From the NCBI GenBank assembly GCA_003024175.1, contig MDYQ01000001.1, positions 434,001 to 498,000 of the forward strand: a DNA stretch of 64,000 bases. Reading direction: 5' to 3'. Below the pieces are notes generated by a model. It did no database searches. It had not been told where the DNA came from and saw nothing but the letters and a program-made list of their open reading frames with translations. A program made the position numbers and the translations under genes. Source of the DNA: Planoprotostelium fungivorum. Taxonomy: Eukaryota; Evosea; Variosea; Cavosteliida; Cavosteliaceae. Below are positions 21,668 through 32,596 of the stretch, in pieces; position 1 is the stretch's first letter; each line of letters opens with the position of its first letter.

Positions 21668-23989
21668 ATGAGGACAGCCGCCCTCCTCCTCTTCCTCGCC
21701 CTCGGTGCAGGTTTGTCTAGTCGATCACGTGCATCTCGTACATAATAATGATTCCGAACAGCTGTCTTGGCTGATCCAGTTACTGATAGATGGAACCTCA
21801 ACTATCCTGACGATCAGAACTATTCTCCATTCTGGAGACTCCTCTGCAAGACGAGACCAATCTATACTGGAAGAGCCGATCCTATCATTGTCCAAGGATC
21901 TTGGGCTGGACACGTCCATGCGGTAGAATTCAACACGAATACATCTTTGATCAATAATTCAGGTCTTCGGTAGCGCTGGATTCTCAAAATCTAGACCTGG
22001 ACAGACACCTCTCGAGTTCTATAACGACCTGGTCAATGCTTCTTGCACCAGTTGCAACATCGCCAAGATGGACATGTCTGTCTACTGGCATCCAGAATTA
22101 TACTATCGCAGACCCGATGGAACAGGATACGAGATTGTCAAAGGAGAAGGACTCACGGTCTATTACCTCTCTCGTCGTGGTGGAAAGCCAAACTGGTGGA
22201 TTCCATTCCCCAAGGGATTCCGTATGATCGCAGGTGAAGCCATCTCATTTTTCAACCTCTTCACAACTCTGAAACTAGACAGGAAACCAAGAGCGTCGTT
22301 CGTTCGACCCAAATAACGTGGGCCACAAGGCCATCAGCTACTCATGGTAATCACCTCTCATCCGTCCATTTCTGAGACGATCACAGCTACGGTGGCAACG
22401 GATTCACCGGCACCCCCGTAGAGATGCACGGCTTTCCCGGCTATCAGAACAAGTCCATCGGCTGCTCCGCCATCCGCCTCCAGATCTTCTTCCCATCATG
22501 CTGGTGTGTCCCTCCCCTCTCCTCCTCTCACCTTCCCCAGGAACGGTCGAGATTTAGACGTGCCCGACCACACATCTCACATGTCTTACCCCATCGGTGA
22601 TGGCATCTCTCAAGGTGACTGCCCTTCCACCCACCCCTACCGCCTGCCCGGTATCTTCTTCGAAGCCTTCTACAACACGGGCGACTACCCTCACGGTGAC
22701 GGCCGCACCGAGTGGCCGTTCGTCCTGTCCCAATCTGATCTGACGGGCTACGGCATGCACGGAGACTTTGTGTCCGGTTGGGACGAAGAAGCCCTCCACC
22801 GTGCCCTCCACGAGCCCACTTGTAACTGCGGCAACGTCGACTGCTGCAATGTCTTCAAGGCAAACCAGCAGGGAGCAGGCCTGCAGTGTCCCATGGACAA
22901 ACCCATGGGCTTCTTTGAGGACGTCGGACTTTCCACGGCGATTTCGCAACTTCCGGGGTGCAACCGTTTCACCGGGGTGGGACCGAACGCTCCAGGCTGC
23001 CCGCCACCCTCTCCCGCCACCTTCACCGGCTCCACGGGAATTCATCGAGTTTTCATCGCCTCGGGGAATCAGGGAATCTTGACTCCTCCCTGGAACGAAC
23101 CTTGGGATCAAGTGACCATCCATCGCAACGTCTTAGATTTAGACAACGTGTGGAGAGTTCTAGACATTGGAGGTGGCGTCGTCACTTTCCAGAACTCTCT
23201 GTCTAGAGGGTGGCTCGTCCACTGGGTGGATACGGAGGTGCTGTCCATGCAGCAGGCCGAGAAGGACGTCGTGAAGAACGATTGGTACCACTGGTCCGTT
23301 GTAGATCAAGGAAATGGCCTGTCACTCGTCAAGAGTCTCAAAGACGGATCTTACCTGACGTACAGATCGGATGGGAAAGTTACGGCGGAGAAGAGGACAA
23401 ACGGAACGAGCCAACTGTGGGTGTACAGTGATAAGACGAGATGGACACCGGATGGACAGCCTCAGCCAGATCCCACCGCTGCTCCCACCACGGCCACACC
23501 TTCTACCACTGTGGCTCCACAGCCCACGTCGATCTTGACAGAGGGAGCTTACAAGTTGAAGTTGACCGGTGGAGGACAGTTTGTCAAGGTGATGGAGAAT
23601 CGGTGGGAAGATCTGACGTGTGGGACAGTCTGATTCCCAGGGTAACATCAAATTGAGTGACGACGGCTCGGTGTTTGTCATCAGGGCGATGGGTAACCAA
23701 GGTTACAGCATCTTCTCTTCTGCTTCTCAGAGATTCGTCTGTGCCGATGGAGCTGGAAGCGATTTCCTCATTGCCAATCGTGGCGCTGCGAGTGAGGTTT
23801 GGCTCGTTGTAGATGGAACTGACGGGGACAGGTGGCTGGGAGACGTTCCAGTTGAGCTCCGTTGGAAGCAGCTGGACTGTGCAATCCTCCACGAACAATA
23901 AGTATGTCGCCAGACAGAGCAATGGAAAGCTCATGGCCACCGGTGTGTCACCTGGTGCTGACAGTCTTTGGACTCTCATCTCTGCTTGA
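21668..23989 (+). CDS. Secreted DUF1996-domain protein with two C-terminal beta-trefoil-like modules
   Basis: Starts with a signal peptide (MRTAALLLFLALGA) that runs through a 53-nt intron. The DUF1996 domain follows: DPIIVQGSWAGHVHAV, CTSCNIAKMDMSVYWHPELY, FPKGFRMIAG, GCSAIRLQIFFPSCW and HTSHMSYPIGDG, ending near TCNCGNVDC. The order and motifs are those of the fungal and protist secreted family of unknown activity. Beyond it lie two similar 130-150-residue modules rich in aromatic strands (for example VWRVLDIGGGVV, LWVYSD, QGYSIFSSASQRF, LWTLISA). A Thr/Pro linker joins them. They resemble ricin/fascin-type beta-trefoils, which often bind carbohydrate. The coding sequence ends in TGATAATAATAG, a cluster of stops. 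The DUF1996 assignment is firm; the trefoil call is from fold-like pattern only. Confidence 0.82.
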
Positions 23990-24124
23990 TAATAATAGAA
24001 GAAGATAAATTCATGTTGCCTGATCGCTTGTCTTTGTGTTGGTCGATGCATATCACAAAAAAATCGCATTTTTCGTTTGTAGACTGACCGCATCATCGAT
24101 GGTGTGATGATCATCACATCACAC

Positions 24125-27100
24125 ATGAACCGAACGGATGCAGGGATAAGAACGAAGCAAAGTGTTCCATTAGGACGAGCTCTCGCTGTCGCTCAAACAG
24201 CCACGGAGGTGTGAGAAGATCGTCACAGGATCTGATTGCAATACAGTCCGCCTGGCAAGAGTCACTGTCTATTCAGGTCAATCCCGTTCCTTCTCTTCCA
24301 TCTCTGTTCAAGATTGGTCAAAAAGAGTCCACACAATCTGATAACTGTGCGTCATACGGCTAACAATCTGCTGATTTCCTTCGCAGCACCATTATCGTAT
24401 TCTCTACAATCCATAAGAGATCATCTGAGAGAAGATGCAACCGGTGCATTATCAAACATCATACCCTCTACGGCAGAGAGATTACTGTCCGCCACAACCA
24501 CATCACAGAAAGGTAGCATCCATCGATTCTTCGAGTGGTTGTCCTCCGAATGTCCAAATCAGATGATGGAAAGCATGAGGGGAGAGCTGAACGGAAGCAA
24601 CAAGAAGACGATCATGGGTACCATCATGGTGTTCAGACATCTACTGGAGAGAGAGAGAAAGAGAGTCGAGATGATCGTAGAGGGCAGAAGAGAGAAGAAG
24701 AAGGCAAATCAGTTGATCGTAGAAATGGACCAGGGTGAGTGAACAGAATCTTCGCAGAGAATTCAACGTCGACAGGTATAGACGAAGACTTGTACAGAGA
24801 GATCATGAGATACACTGATCTCTTGAATCCATTAGTCGATCTCATACAATCGAGCAGGTGCGTCTCAATTTTTTTTGAGACTGTCGCATGACAATCACAG
24901 TATCAAGGAAGGAATGAAAGTGAGCCCCACTCGATTGTCCTCCTCTGCTTGTGATCTATTCTTGTACATATTATCCTCACTGGCGCAATCTTTTGCGACG
25001 GATGGGAAATCGAACGAAAATCTTCCCACATCGAGAGCTATCTGGGATCATGTCGATGACATCTACATCGTTGTAGATGAGATGATCAAGGTCAGTGATA
25101 TCGATCATTCACGACTCACGAAATTTCAGTGGAATCGCGATCACAGGGCACTGTACACCACCGCGTTAAGACAAGTGTACAGTTCACTACAACCAGTCAA
25201 AAATGTCAAGATAGAAGAGATCGATCTCTTATCCGAATCATCACCCGAAGAGAAGGAGCGCATCCATCACAACATCCAGGTCATGATCATCTATCGTCGA
25301 TGTGATGTGACATTGATGTGATGTAGGTTGGTACGAACATGATCATCTTCATTATCTGCATCTATTTCCCCTACATGATGGAAGAAGGTAGACCAGACAA
25401 GAAGGCCACGTTCAAAGAGGCCTCCTCTCTCCTATCTCAGCTCCAGGTACGTACGATATCGTGGGACGTATCGTAACGACATAAGGATCCAACTTCACCG
25501 GATTATTTCGAGGCGGAAGATGAAGAGAGGGAGAAGATAGAGAGGAGAAACACAAACTTGTTGACTTGTTTGGGACTCACTTTGGGACACCTCAAGCCGA
25601 AAGACTTTGAGTTCGTTGCCAGGGAGATGGGCAATCCCATCTATGACATCTTATCCAGACAAGTGAGAGTGAAATATCGATGAAGATTCATAGATGATAG
25701 ATACGAGGAGAGAAATTAGAGAATCAGATTCTGAGCGTACAGGTGTGATGACGTTATATGACGTCACGAGCTTAGATGAGGTAGATGTTCCAGCAGATCG
25801 TGTCTCTGTCTACAACGAGGGAATCGGGGGAGAGTATGGCCATACCCATGATGGATCTACTCAAGGGTAGCGATCTACAACGAGACATCGGAAAATCGAA
25901 CGAGAAATCAGACAGTGCCCACCTGGCCGCAGTTGGTTTCATCGCCCAGTTCATCTGCAAATATCCTCATCTACAACGCTTCATCGATTTATTTCTTTAA
26001 CGACTGTACATACCCCGATGCCATATTGAACCAAGTGTTCCTCTTATTAGATGCAAACAATGCTCAACACAGAAGAAATGCCATACAAGTATTATCCGAG
26101 GTACTCAGGATACAGACTACCATCACATCGACGAATCAAAATTTCGGGTGGATTTCATCAAAGTGAACCGTTGTAGATTGAGTTTAATGTAGGAAGAAAT
26201 TATCGGCGCATCTGCTGGAGAGATTGGGGGATGAAGAGCTCACCCTCCGTGTGTCCACCGGAAAATTGTTCGCCAATCTTCCGGCCTCCGAGACGGTTCC
26301 CGCCTTGGTCAGGGTGAGCTCGTTGTAGATGAACGTACGTAACTCTCTTCCAAGAATTGCTGTCTGTCACGTGATGCGAGATTGTACAGTGCATCGGAAA
26401 AGGCACTCATGGAACTACTCAGTGGACACACTGATATTCCCGGTACAGTGGAGGTGAACGAAATTTCTGTGAAATTTCTGATTTGTTAGGTGCTATTGGA
26501 GTGTCTGAAATCTGCAAAGAATCTTGATCATTCTGCGAACCAAAGTGTCGACGTCGACCCATCGAACATCGGAGCCAAGGTGAGAAATTCCAAGGAATTC
26601 TCGTTCACCCTGACTTTTCTCCAGAACGAAATTTCATCGACAACCCATACCGTTCCACAGAACCCAGGCATGATCGGCGCCAACTACCGACCCAAAGGTA
26701 CATCCTCCCCGTTGTAGATGACTGAATTCTCTAGTTCGGGACGACGATCTGAAAGAATTCTGCGAACGAGTCTTTCGCTTGATACCCAGTTGGAGCAGCA
26801 GCCTCCCACATCACGTGTGGAAAGATCTGTTGCCCTCCCTCTTGTCTAAATTCTTCTCCGATCCACAGGACTCTGTCGTCTTATCCTTCATGACCAAGTT
26901 AGCCGGTGGGTTATGACGTGTGATGACGTATCGTGACGTCAAGCAGGACAGTTGGGTGGATATCGAGGAGAGATATTCGAGGTGGTAAATAAGAAGATGA
27001 TGTCGGCAGGGTAGAGATATAAAAGTCATTGTAGATTGACGAACGATAGATCACTCACGTCAGGAGATGGAGGCATGGAGAATGACGTCATACTGTTCTA

Positions 27101-28303
27101 CAGAATCAGACCTCTCTTACTGCTTAGACTATTACCCATACAAATCTTTTCGTCGGTGCGAACTGATGATCTACAACGAGACATACACGTCTCCGGGTTG
27201 ATCGATCGATTGATCACTGTCACTGAGAATCCGTCGGAATTTCCACAAGTGGTTTGTCGATCGATGGATTAAATTGATCGTATCTCAGGTGAGAAAACTT
27301 TCTGCAGAAATTCTTGGAAGAATCCATCCATCTGTGACTGGACACACTATCACCCAGCGTATTTATGATATCTTGACCCGTAACGATGACATACAATCAT
27401 CCAAATTGTGGCTGTACAGCCTGTGTAACATGCTATCCATCTACAACTATGAAAATCGAGAGGTATTTTATATCTCATCATCGAATCTGAAGGGTACCCT
27501 GCTCAGGTGCTCCAAGAACAAGAAAATTCCAGGAATTGGATGGAAGAGACCGGAGTATTGCGATGTATTTCTCCGATGATGGAGACGCTGGATCTTGTTC
27601 ATCAGAACGAAGAGATAGCCAAATTACAGATGGGAGTTGTAGATTGCATGTCACTCATCTTACAATGCTCCCTGGTCAACGAAAATCTTCAGAATATTCC
27701 TGGAACAGATCACAGCCTAGTCCTTTACCTCCTCGATCACGTCAAGCGGGTGAAGTTTCCTGGAAATTTTCATCTACAACGACTGACTCGAAAAGCACTG
27801 CGAGGACACCTCCCCTTCCGGCCGATTGATCTACACGTTCGGTATCTTTGCCAACGCTGCCAAGACCATGTCCATCTCTACGTTAAAGAAGTTGACGTCC
27901 ACATCATTCATCATCATGGGCGACATCATCATCAAGAGTCACGCCGATGCAGTCATCAAGTCACAAGCCTTTCAGGTGATACAGACAAAAGAAGGAAACT
28001 CACTCAATGCAGGTGTTATTCCACATGGGTTTCTTCTTGAAAGGAGAAGTCCAACCGTGGAAGAGAGACCTGCTAGACATATCCATGGACGCCATACAAC
28101 ACAAGCACCCCCGCATTAGATTCAACGCCCTCAAGTTGTTGGGTATACCACTGTCAGAGCCAGAGGGTCTATTTGAAGAAGAAGAAAAGTTCTTTCGGTT
28201 GCAGATGTCACTGCAATCCATCGCCAACATGGATGCATCGGAGGAGAGCAGGAAGCTGGCCGAACAATACCTCCTGATGATGCAATCGGAAGAGAAGAGA
28301 TAA
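24125..28303 (+). CDS. Large helical-repeat (ARM/HEAT-like) protein, unrecognised
   Basis: At least 15 short exons run from a start near 24125 (MNRTDAGIRTKQSVPLGRAL) to the stop at 28303, giving roughly 1,000-1,100 residues. Translated exons are almost wholly helical. They carry paired Leu-rich helices of HEAT/ARM type, for example NQVFLLLDANNAQHRRNAI, RLGDEELTLRVSTGKLFANL, LLPSLLSKFFSDPQDSVVLS and DAIQHKHPRIRFNALKLLG. No other domain, signal peptide or membrane span is seen. The C-terminus is an acidic helix (EESRKLAEQYLLMM). Such solenoids are scaffolds or transport adaptors; I cannot name the family. Exact exon joins near 25700-25800 and 26400-26500 are uncertain. Confidence 0.65.
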
Positions 28304-28458
28304 AGAAGTAGAAGATAATTTTGAGGACAGTCTTTAAGTTTCAACTCCTCCACCGTGACGCGTCTTCTAGATATCTTCTCGTCGAAAATGCCTGAAACCT
28401 GGTCTGTAGAGAAGTAGGAAGCAGCGTCGCATCTTCATGAGGATGTGATACACAAAAA

Positions 28459-28464
28459 TTTATT
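28459..28464 (-). terminator. AATAAA polyadenylation signal
   Basis: A minus-strand AATAAA lies about 15 nt past the stop of the ubiquitin-like gene. The ARM/HEAT-like gene converges from the other side. Confidence 0.6.
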
Positions 28465-28478
28465 GATACACGTCTTGC

Positions 28479-28788
28479 TCAGATGATAGTGCAGCAGCAC
28501 TCCTCTCCGCATCCACAGCATCCACAGGACTCTTCACAACCTCCCTTCAGGTGGAAAGAAAGATTCACGGTCGATCCATCAGCGATGTCGTTGGTCATTA
28601 CCACACCGGAGGCATCCTTGAACATCTGTTCCATTCGGTCACTTCATGCTACCCTGTCTCCTTCTTCTCACCTGATAGCTCTGAGGGACTCCCTTCTGCT
28701 CGAAGATGTGGTTCTTGAGTTGTTGAACGTCATTGATGTTGGCCTCAAAGGACTCGCCGGTAGCTGTGAGGACGATCTTGACAGTCAT
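28479..28788 (-). CDS. Ubiquitin-like protein with cysteine-cluster tail after the diglycine
   Basis: Two exons, 28788-28672 and 28625-28479, joined over a 46-nt intron in phase 0, give 87 residues. Residues 1-68 read as a ubiquitin-like fold. They begin MTVKIVLTATGESFEANIND and continue VQQLKNHIFEQKGVPQSYQM, then VVMTNDIADGSTVNLSFHL. The domain ends in KGG exactly where ubiquitin ends in RGG. It is followed by a 19-residue tail that starts CEESCGCCGCGEECCC. Eight of these residues are Cys in a metallothionein-like spacing. The tail could be removed to expose KGG, as with ubiquitin fusions, or could bind metal or be lipidated. The upstream frame stays open but lacks an ATG, so this Met is the start. 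Confidence 0.78.
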
Positions 28789-29089
28789 GTTGTTAGTTGT
28801 GATTGCTCTTCGATTGGCCTGAAAATAAATGCTCTTGCCGCTCTTCTCGATTCGGGCAACGGAAGTCCGGTTTCTTTTAAAAGAAGGGTAAAATGTCAGG
28901 GTGACAACCAGAGTTTCGGGCGATGCGAAGAAATGCTTTCGTTCTATATCTTCCACCTCGGAGATGCAAGCCCGAAACACTGCTTGATACCAGAGCCAGC
29001 CGGTCTCATCTTGATATAATCGCACACTCTCTAGCTGTGTGGATGCTCTTCAGGACAACAGACGACAAATATGTCCATTCTACTTTTAT
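28789..29089. other. Gap upstream of ubiquitin-like gene
   Basis: About 300 bp between two minus-strand genes. It is open in the ubiquitin-like frame but without an ATG. I see it as 5' leader plus the 3' flank of the surface-protein gene. Confidence 0.45.
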
Positions 29090-32000
29090 TTAGATGGCCT
29101 GGTACTCTGCTCTGTTTCTCTTGACAAAGTAGTACACAGCGGAGGCGATGAGAGCGACACCGGCAAGACTTCCCAGGACGATGAGAGCGATCTGTCCACC
29201 CTTCAAGTGGTCATCATCAGGTGTGTCCTTCTTTTCCTCTCCCGAAGTGGTGGGTGTCTCTCTGTCCTTGCAGCTCTCGTATCCATCCTTGGCATCCTTG
29301 TTCAAGTGATCCACTTGTGTGGAGTTGAAGAACTTGGCAAAGTTGCAGTCCTTGAAGAGGGACGCGGGGAGAGCGGCCAGCTGAGCGTCGGTCAGCAGCT
29401 TCAGCTGATCCTGAGTGACGTTGACCATCTGAGAGGGCGTCGAGTACTCCAACAACTGACCGATTCAGTCTATCTACAACAGTGTAGACGCTCACCATGG
29501 GGTTGAGGGAGGCGAACGCTTCCGGTGCCAACCAAGACACTTGACCTGCGGTGAAGTTCTGGAAGGAAGTGAAGAGGAGGTTGCTCGCCTGAGCCGTACT
29601 GATGGCCTTGACTCCTTCTTCGTCGAGAGCGCTGACCTGTTCACCATCAGAACTCTCTTCTTCATTCGAACTCACCTGATCACCACGCAGACCAGCCAGT
29701 GTGCCAGCCGACACGGTAGAGACGAACGTCTTCGACAGTTTCGCTCCCTGAAGGTCAGATACGGCCAACTTGACCCACGTGAGGTTCTTGTACTGGTCAA
29801 TGGTGAAGTTGGAGAAGATTGGAATCTCCGCGGGGATCTTCCTGACGAAATCTGCGGCGAAATCACGGTGGGGCTCGAGGGCCTCGGGGGTGTACAAGTC
29901 GACGAAATTTCGGTTGTACACGGTAAGGTTACCGAGCTGGTCGGCGGTAAGAGCCGACGACACGGCGGGCTCGAGGGCGGCCAGTTGGGAGAGAGTGAGG
30001 GCGGTGATTCGAGTGGGGGCGATCTGCTGAGCCTGGGCCCACGAGAGGTTGGCGAGTTGTAGATCGGTCATGTTGGACAGCTGCTCTGCGGTGAGAAATT
30101 TGAATCCTTGGGGTACCAGCTGAGAGAGACACAGGAGGGTGACGTTCTTGATGGTGGTGGGGTCCAATAAGCTCAGCTGCTCTCCGGTGATGCCGGTACA
30201 GTTGATTCGAGAGAAGCGATCGATGCTGAGGGAGGCTAAAATGGGAGGCTGGAGGGCAGAGATGCACTGCTGGGTGATATTTGAGATGGCTGCGAGGTTG
30301 ATGCCATCGAAGACGGGGGAGGTGAAGCCAGAGCAAGCTTGTCCGGGGATGCGGCTGATCTGTTCGCCACGGATCAAGTTGAACGAGTCCAGGCTCAGGT
30401 TGCCCAATTTAGAGGCAGTGAAAGCTGTTTCGGTTTAGAAGAAGCTGAGAAGAGAGGTATTACCTGAGAAGATGTCGAGGGAGAGGAGAGGGAAACCGTT
30501 GGCACCGAAACCTCTGACGGCCTCGTCAGTGATGTTGGTGAAGCAGTTGACACTGATGTTGCCCAGTACATTGAGATTCAGATTGGCCAGTTGTTCTACC
30601 TTGAAGCCCTTGCAGGATAAATCGTTCAAGTCTTCGATCTGGAGCTGGTTCAGAGCCTTGATGGCTTCCACGTTGAAGTTGTTGATTTGAGAGGCACGGA
30701 GACCTGATCGAATCAACGATGAGACGAATCGATCGATTTCACCTGCGATGACGAAATCACTGATGTACTCGGCTTGCTCTCTGCGGATGAACGAGAAGAT
30801 GTCATCGGGAGCATTCTGAAGCTGAAGGACCCTGAAGCCCTTGAAAGATTCGGGGTATATGTTCTGAACCAACAGACCACGGAGACCGGCGGCGGCGGCA
30901 TCAGAGATGCGGTTGATACCATCGGCAGACACGCCGACGAGCGCCACGTAAGAGGCATTTCTCAACTGATCGGCGGTGAAACCTGTGATGACGTCAGAAT
31001 TCGTCACAAAGCAATGGATCACCTGGGTAAGAAGTGAGGGAGAGGTTGGCCAGGTTACCGGCAGGCATGAGGCTGAAAGCTGTGGGCTGAGAGTTGAAGA
31101 TGCAGCCCTCGCTGATGTTTCTCAGAGTGGTATACTGGATTTTAGAATAGAACTCTGCGTTGAATCCGGCACAAGTCACGTTCAGAGCACCGATCTTGTT
31201 CACAATCAGCCGATGTCCTTCGATTCTTCTCTCACCTGATCGGCTGTGACACCCGGGGCAGCAGACGTGTTCGTCTTCTGAAGGAGGGGGATGGAAAGAG
31301 CGGCAAAAGTGGGCACGGCCAATCGTGTGAGTTGTTCGGCGCTGACGAGCTGGAAGGCCTCCAGGGGAAGAGCTCTGACGGCCTCGACCGACCAGGCGGC
31401 GAATGCGGTGGGAGTCAGCTTCTCCACTAAGAGGGGCTTGACGCCGGACGCTCCATCTGCGGAGAACCAAGCTCCCTTCAACCCTGCGGCCGCGTCGGTG
31501 TTGAGTTCACTGACTTGAGCCTTGTTGAGAGCTGTGGGAAGTCAATGAGGAGTGATGATGGGGATGCATCACCAGATACGCGAGAGCTGTCCCATGTGGA
31601 GAGTTGTACCGGGCTCACGACGGTGAATACGGGGGCAGGTAAGTTCTTTATGCAAGCGGGGGGGATGACGGCGAAAGAGTCGTTGGACAGTTGAGAGAGG
31701 AGGAGTGAATTGAAGCCGGTGCATGCGGCTGCGGAGATCATTCCCACTTGTGCGGGGGAGAGGGCGGCAGCAGCGGTGGCGTTCCACAGCGAGAAGTGTG
31801 TCGCGTTGAATCCTGAATGACGTCAGTGATTACATTTTGGAGACGTAAATCACCAGAGAGTGTGGAGGCGTTGAGAGCGGCTGTCTGCTCGTAGGTGATC
31901 GTCGTGAGAGCGGAGGGTTTGGTGTTAGAAGCCTGCTCGCTGGAGAGTGCGGTGATGGATGGGAGTTCGACATATGGTAATTGAGTGCTCAACAGTCCTT

Positions 32001-32246
32001 GGAAGGCAGGGGCATCTGTCGCACGGATCTGCTCGATCGTATATCCTGAACGTCGTCAGTGAAATGTAAAAATGGTGGATCACCTTCGAAGGCAGAAGGG
32101 GGGATGATGCTGAGGTTGTAAGCAGAGAGCGTAGTGAAATCGGTGGCGTTCAGTTGAGAGAGTGTGGTCGAGTTTAACTTGGCCCAATCTTGTGCTGAGC
32201 AGGCAGCGAACAAGAGGGTTAACAGGAATAGGTTCCTCATCGTCAT
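29090..32246 (-). CDS. Repetitive type I membrane surface protein
   Basis: About eight exons run from a signal peptide (MTMRNLFLLTLLFAACSAQ) at 32246 to the stop at 29090, giving roughly 900 residues. The ectodomain is a run of about 22-28-residue units, each with a strand-turn pattern such as QLSLLDPTTIKNVTLLCLSQ, QLAALEPAVSSALTADQLGN and QLNATDFTTLSAYNLSIIP. Asn-Xaa-Ser/Thr sites are frequent and Cys residues sparse and paired. This predicts a glycosylated solenoid. It ends with a Lys/Asp-rich stalk, one TM helix (IALIVLGSLAGVALIASAVYYF) and a short basic tail (KRNRAEYQAI). I do not recognise the repeat as a named family. An adhesion or cell-wall-like role is inference. Confidence 0.72.
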
Positions 32247-32596
32247 TCTAGATGTCTATCAGGTTTGTGAAGAAACAAAGGTCTCACCCTCGTATCTGAC
32301 GTGACGTTGCTTTGATGATGCTCGCGACAAAATGCTAAAATCACCCATTTGGATGAGATTTCCATCCATCGCGGTAGAAATTTTCATTCAGGGAGGATTG
32401 GTGGGGCGATCCGCCCGGTCCCGTATCTTCACGAAATCGCGACTTCGAAAGAAATCAACAGAAAACACCATTTGACACCTCAAACAGCTGTCTTCCTCTT
32501 TTCTCTGGCTTTAGGTAGAGGAATAAGGTAGAATGCCATTCGATGTATCAACTCTTTATATAAACATGAATATTGTTGGCCAATGCCTCTCCTTCC
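32247..32596. other. Gap: promoter of surface-protein gene and 3' flank of coiled-coil gene
   Basis: About 350 bp, A/T-richer than the genes. It contains an isolated 60-codon plus-strand frame without support. No repeat or RNA gene was seen. Confidence 0.45.

Noticed and set aside
21502-21720. 72-codon Arg-rich plus-strand frame
   Set aside because: Lies in the divergent promoter region and runs into the DUF1996 start in another frame; composition is non-coding.
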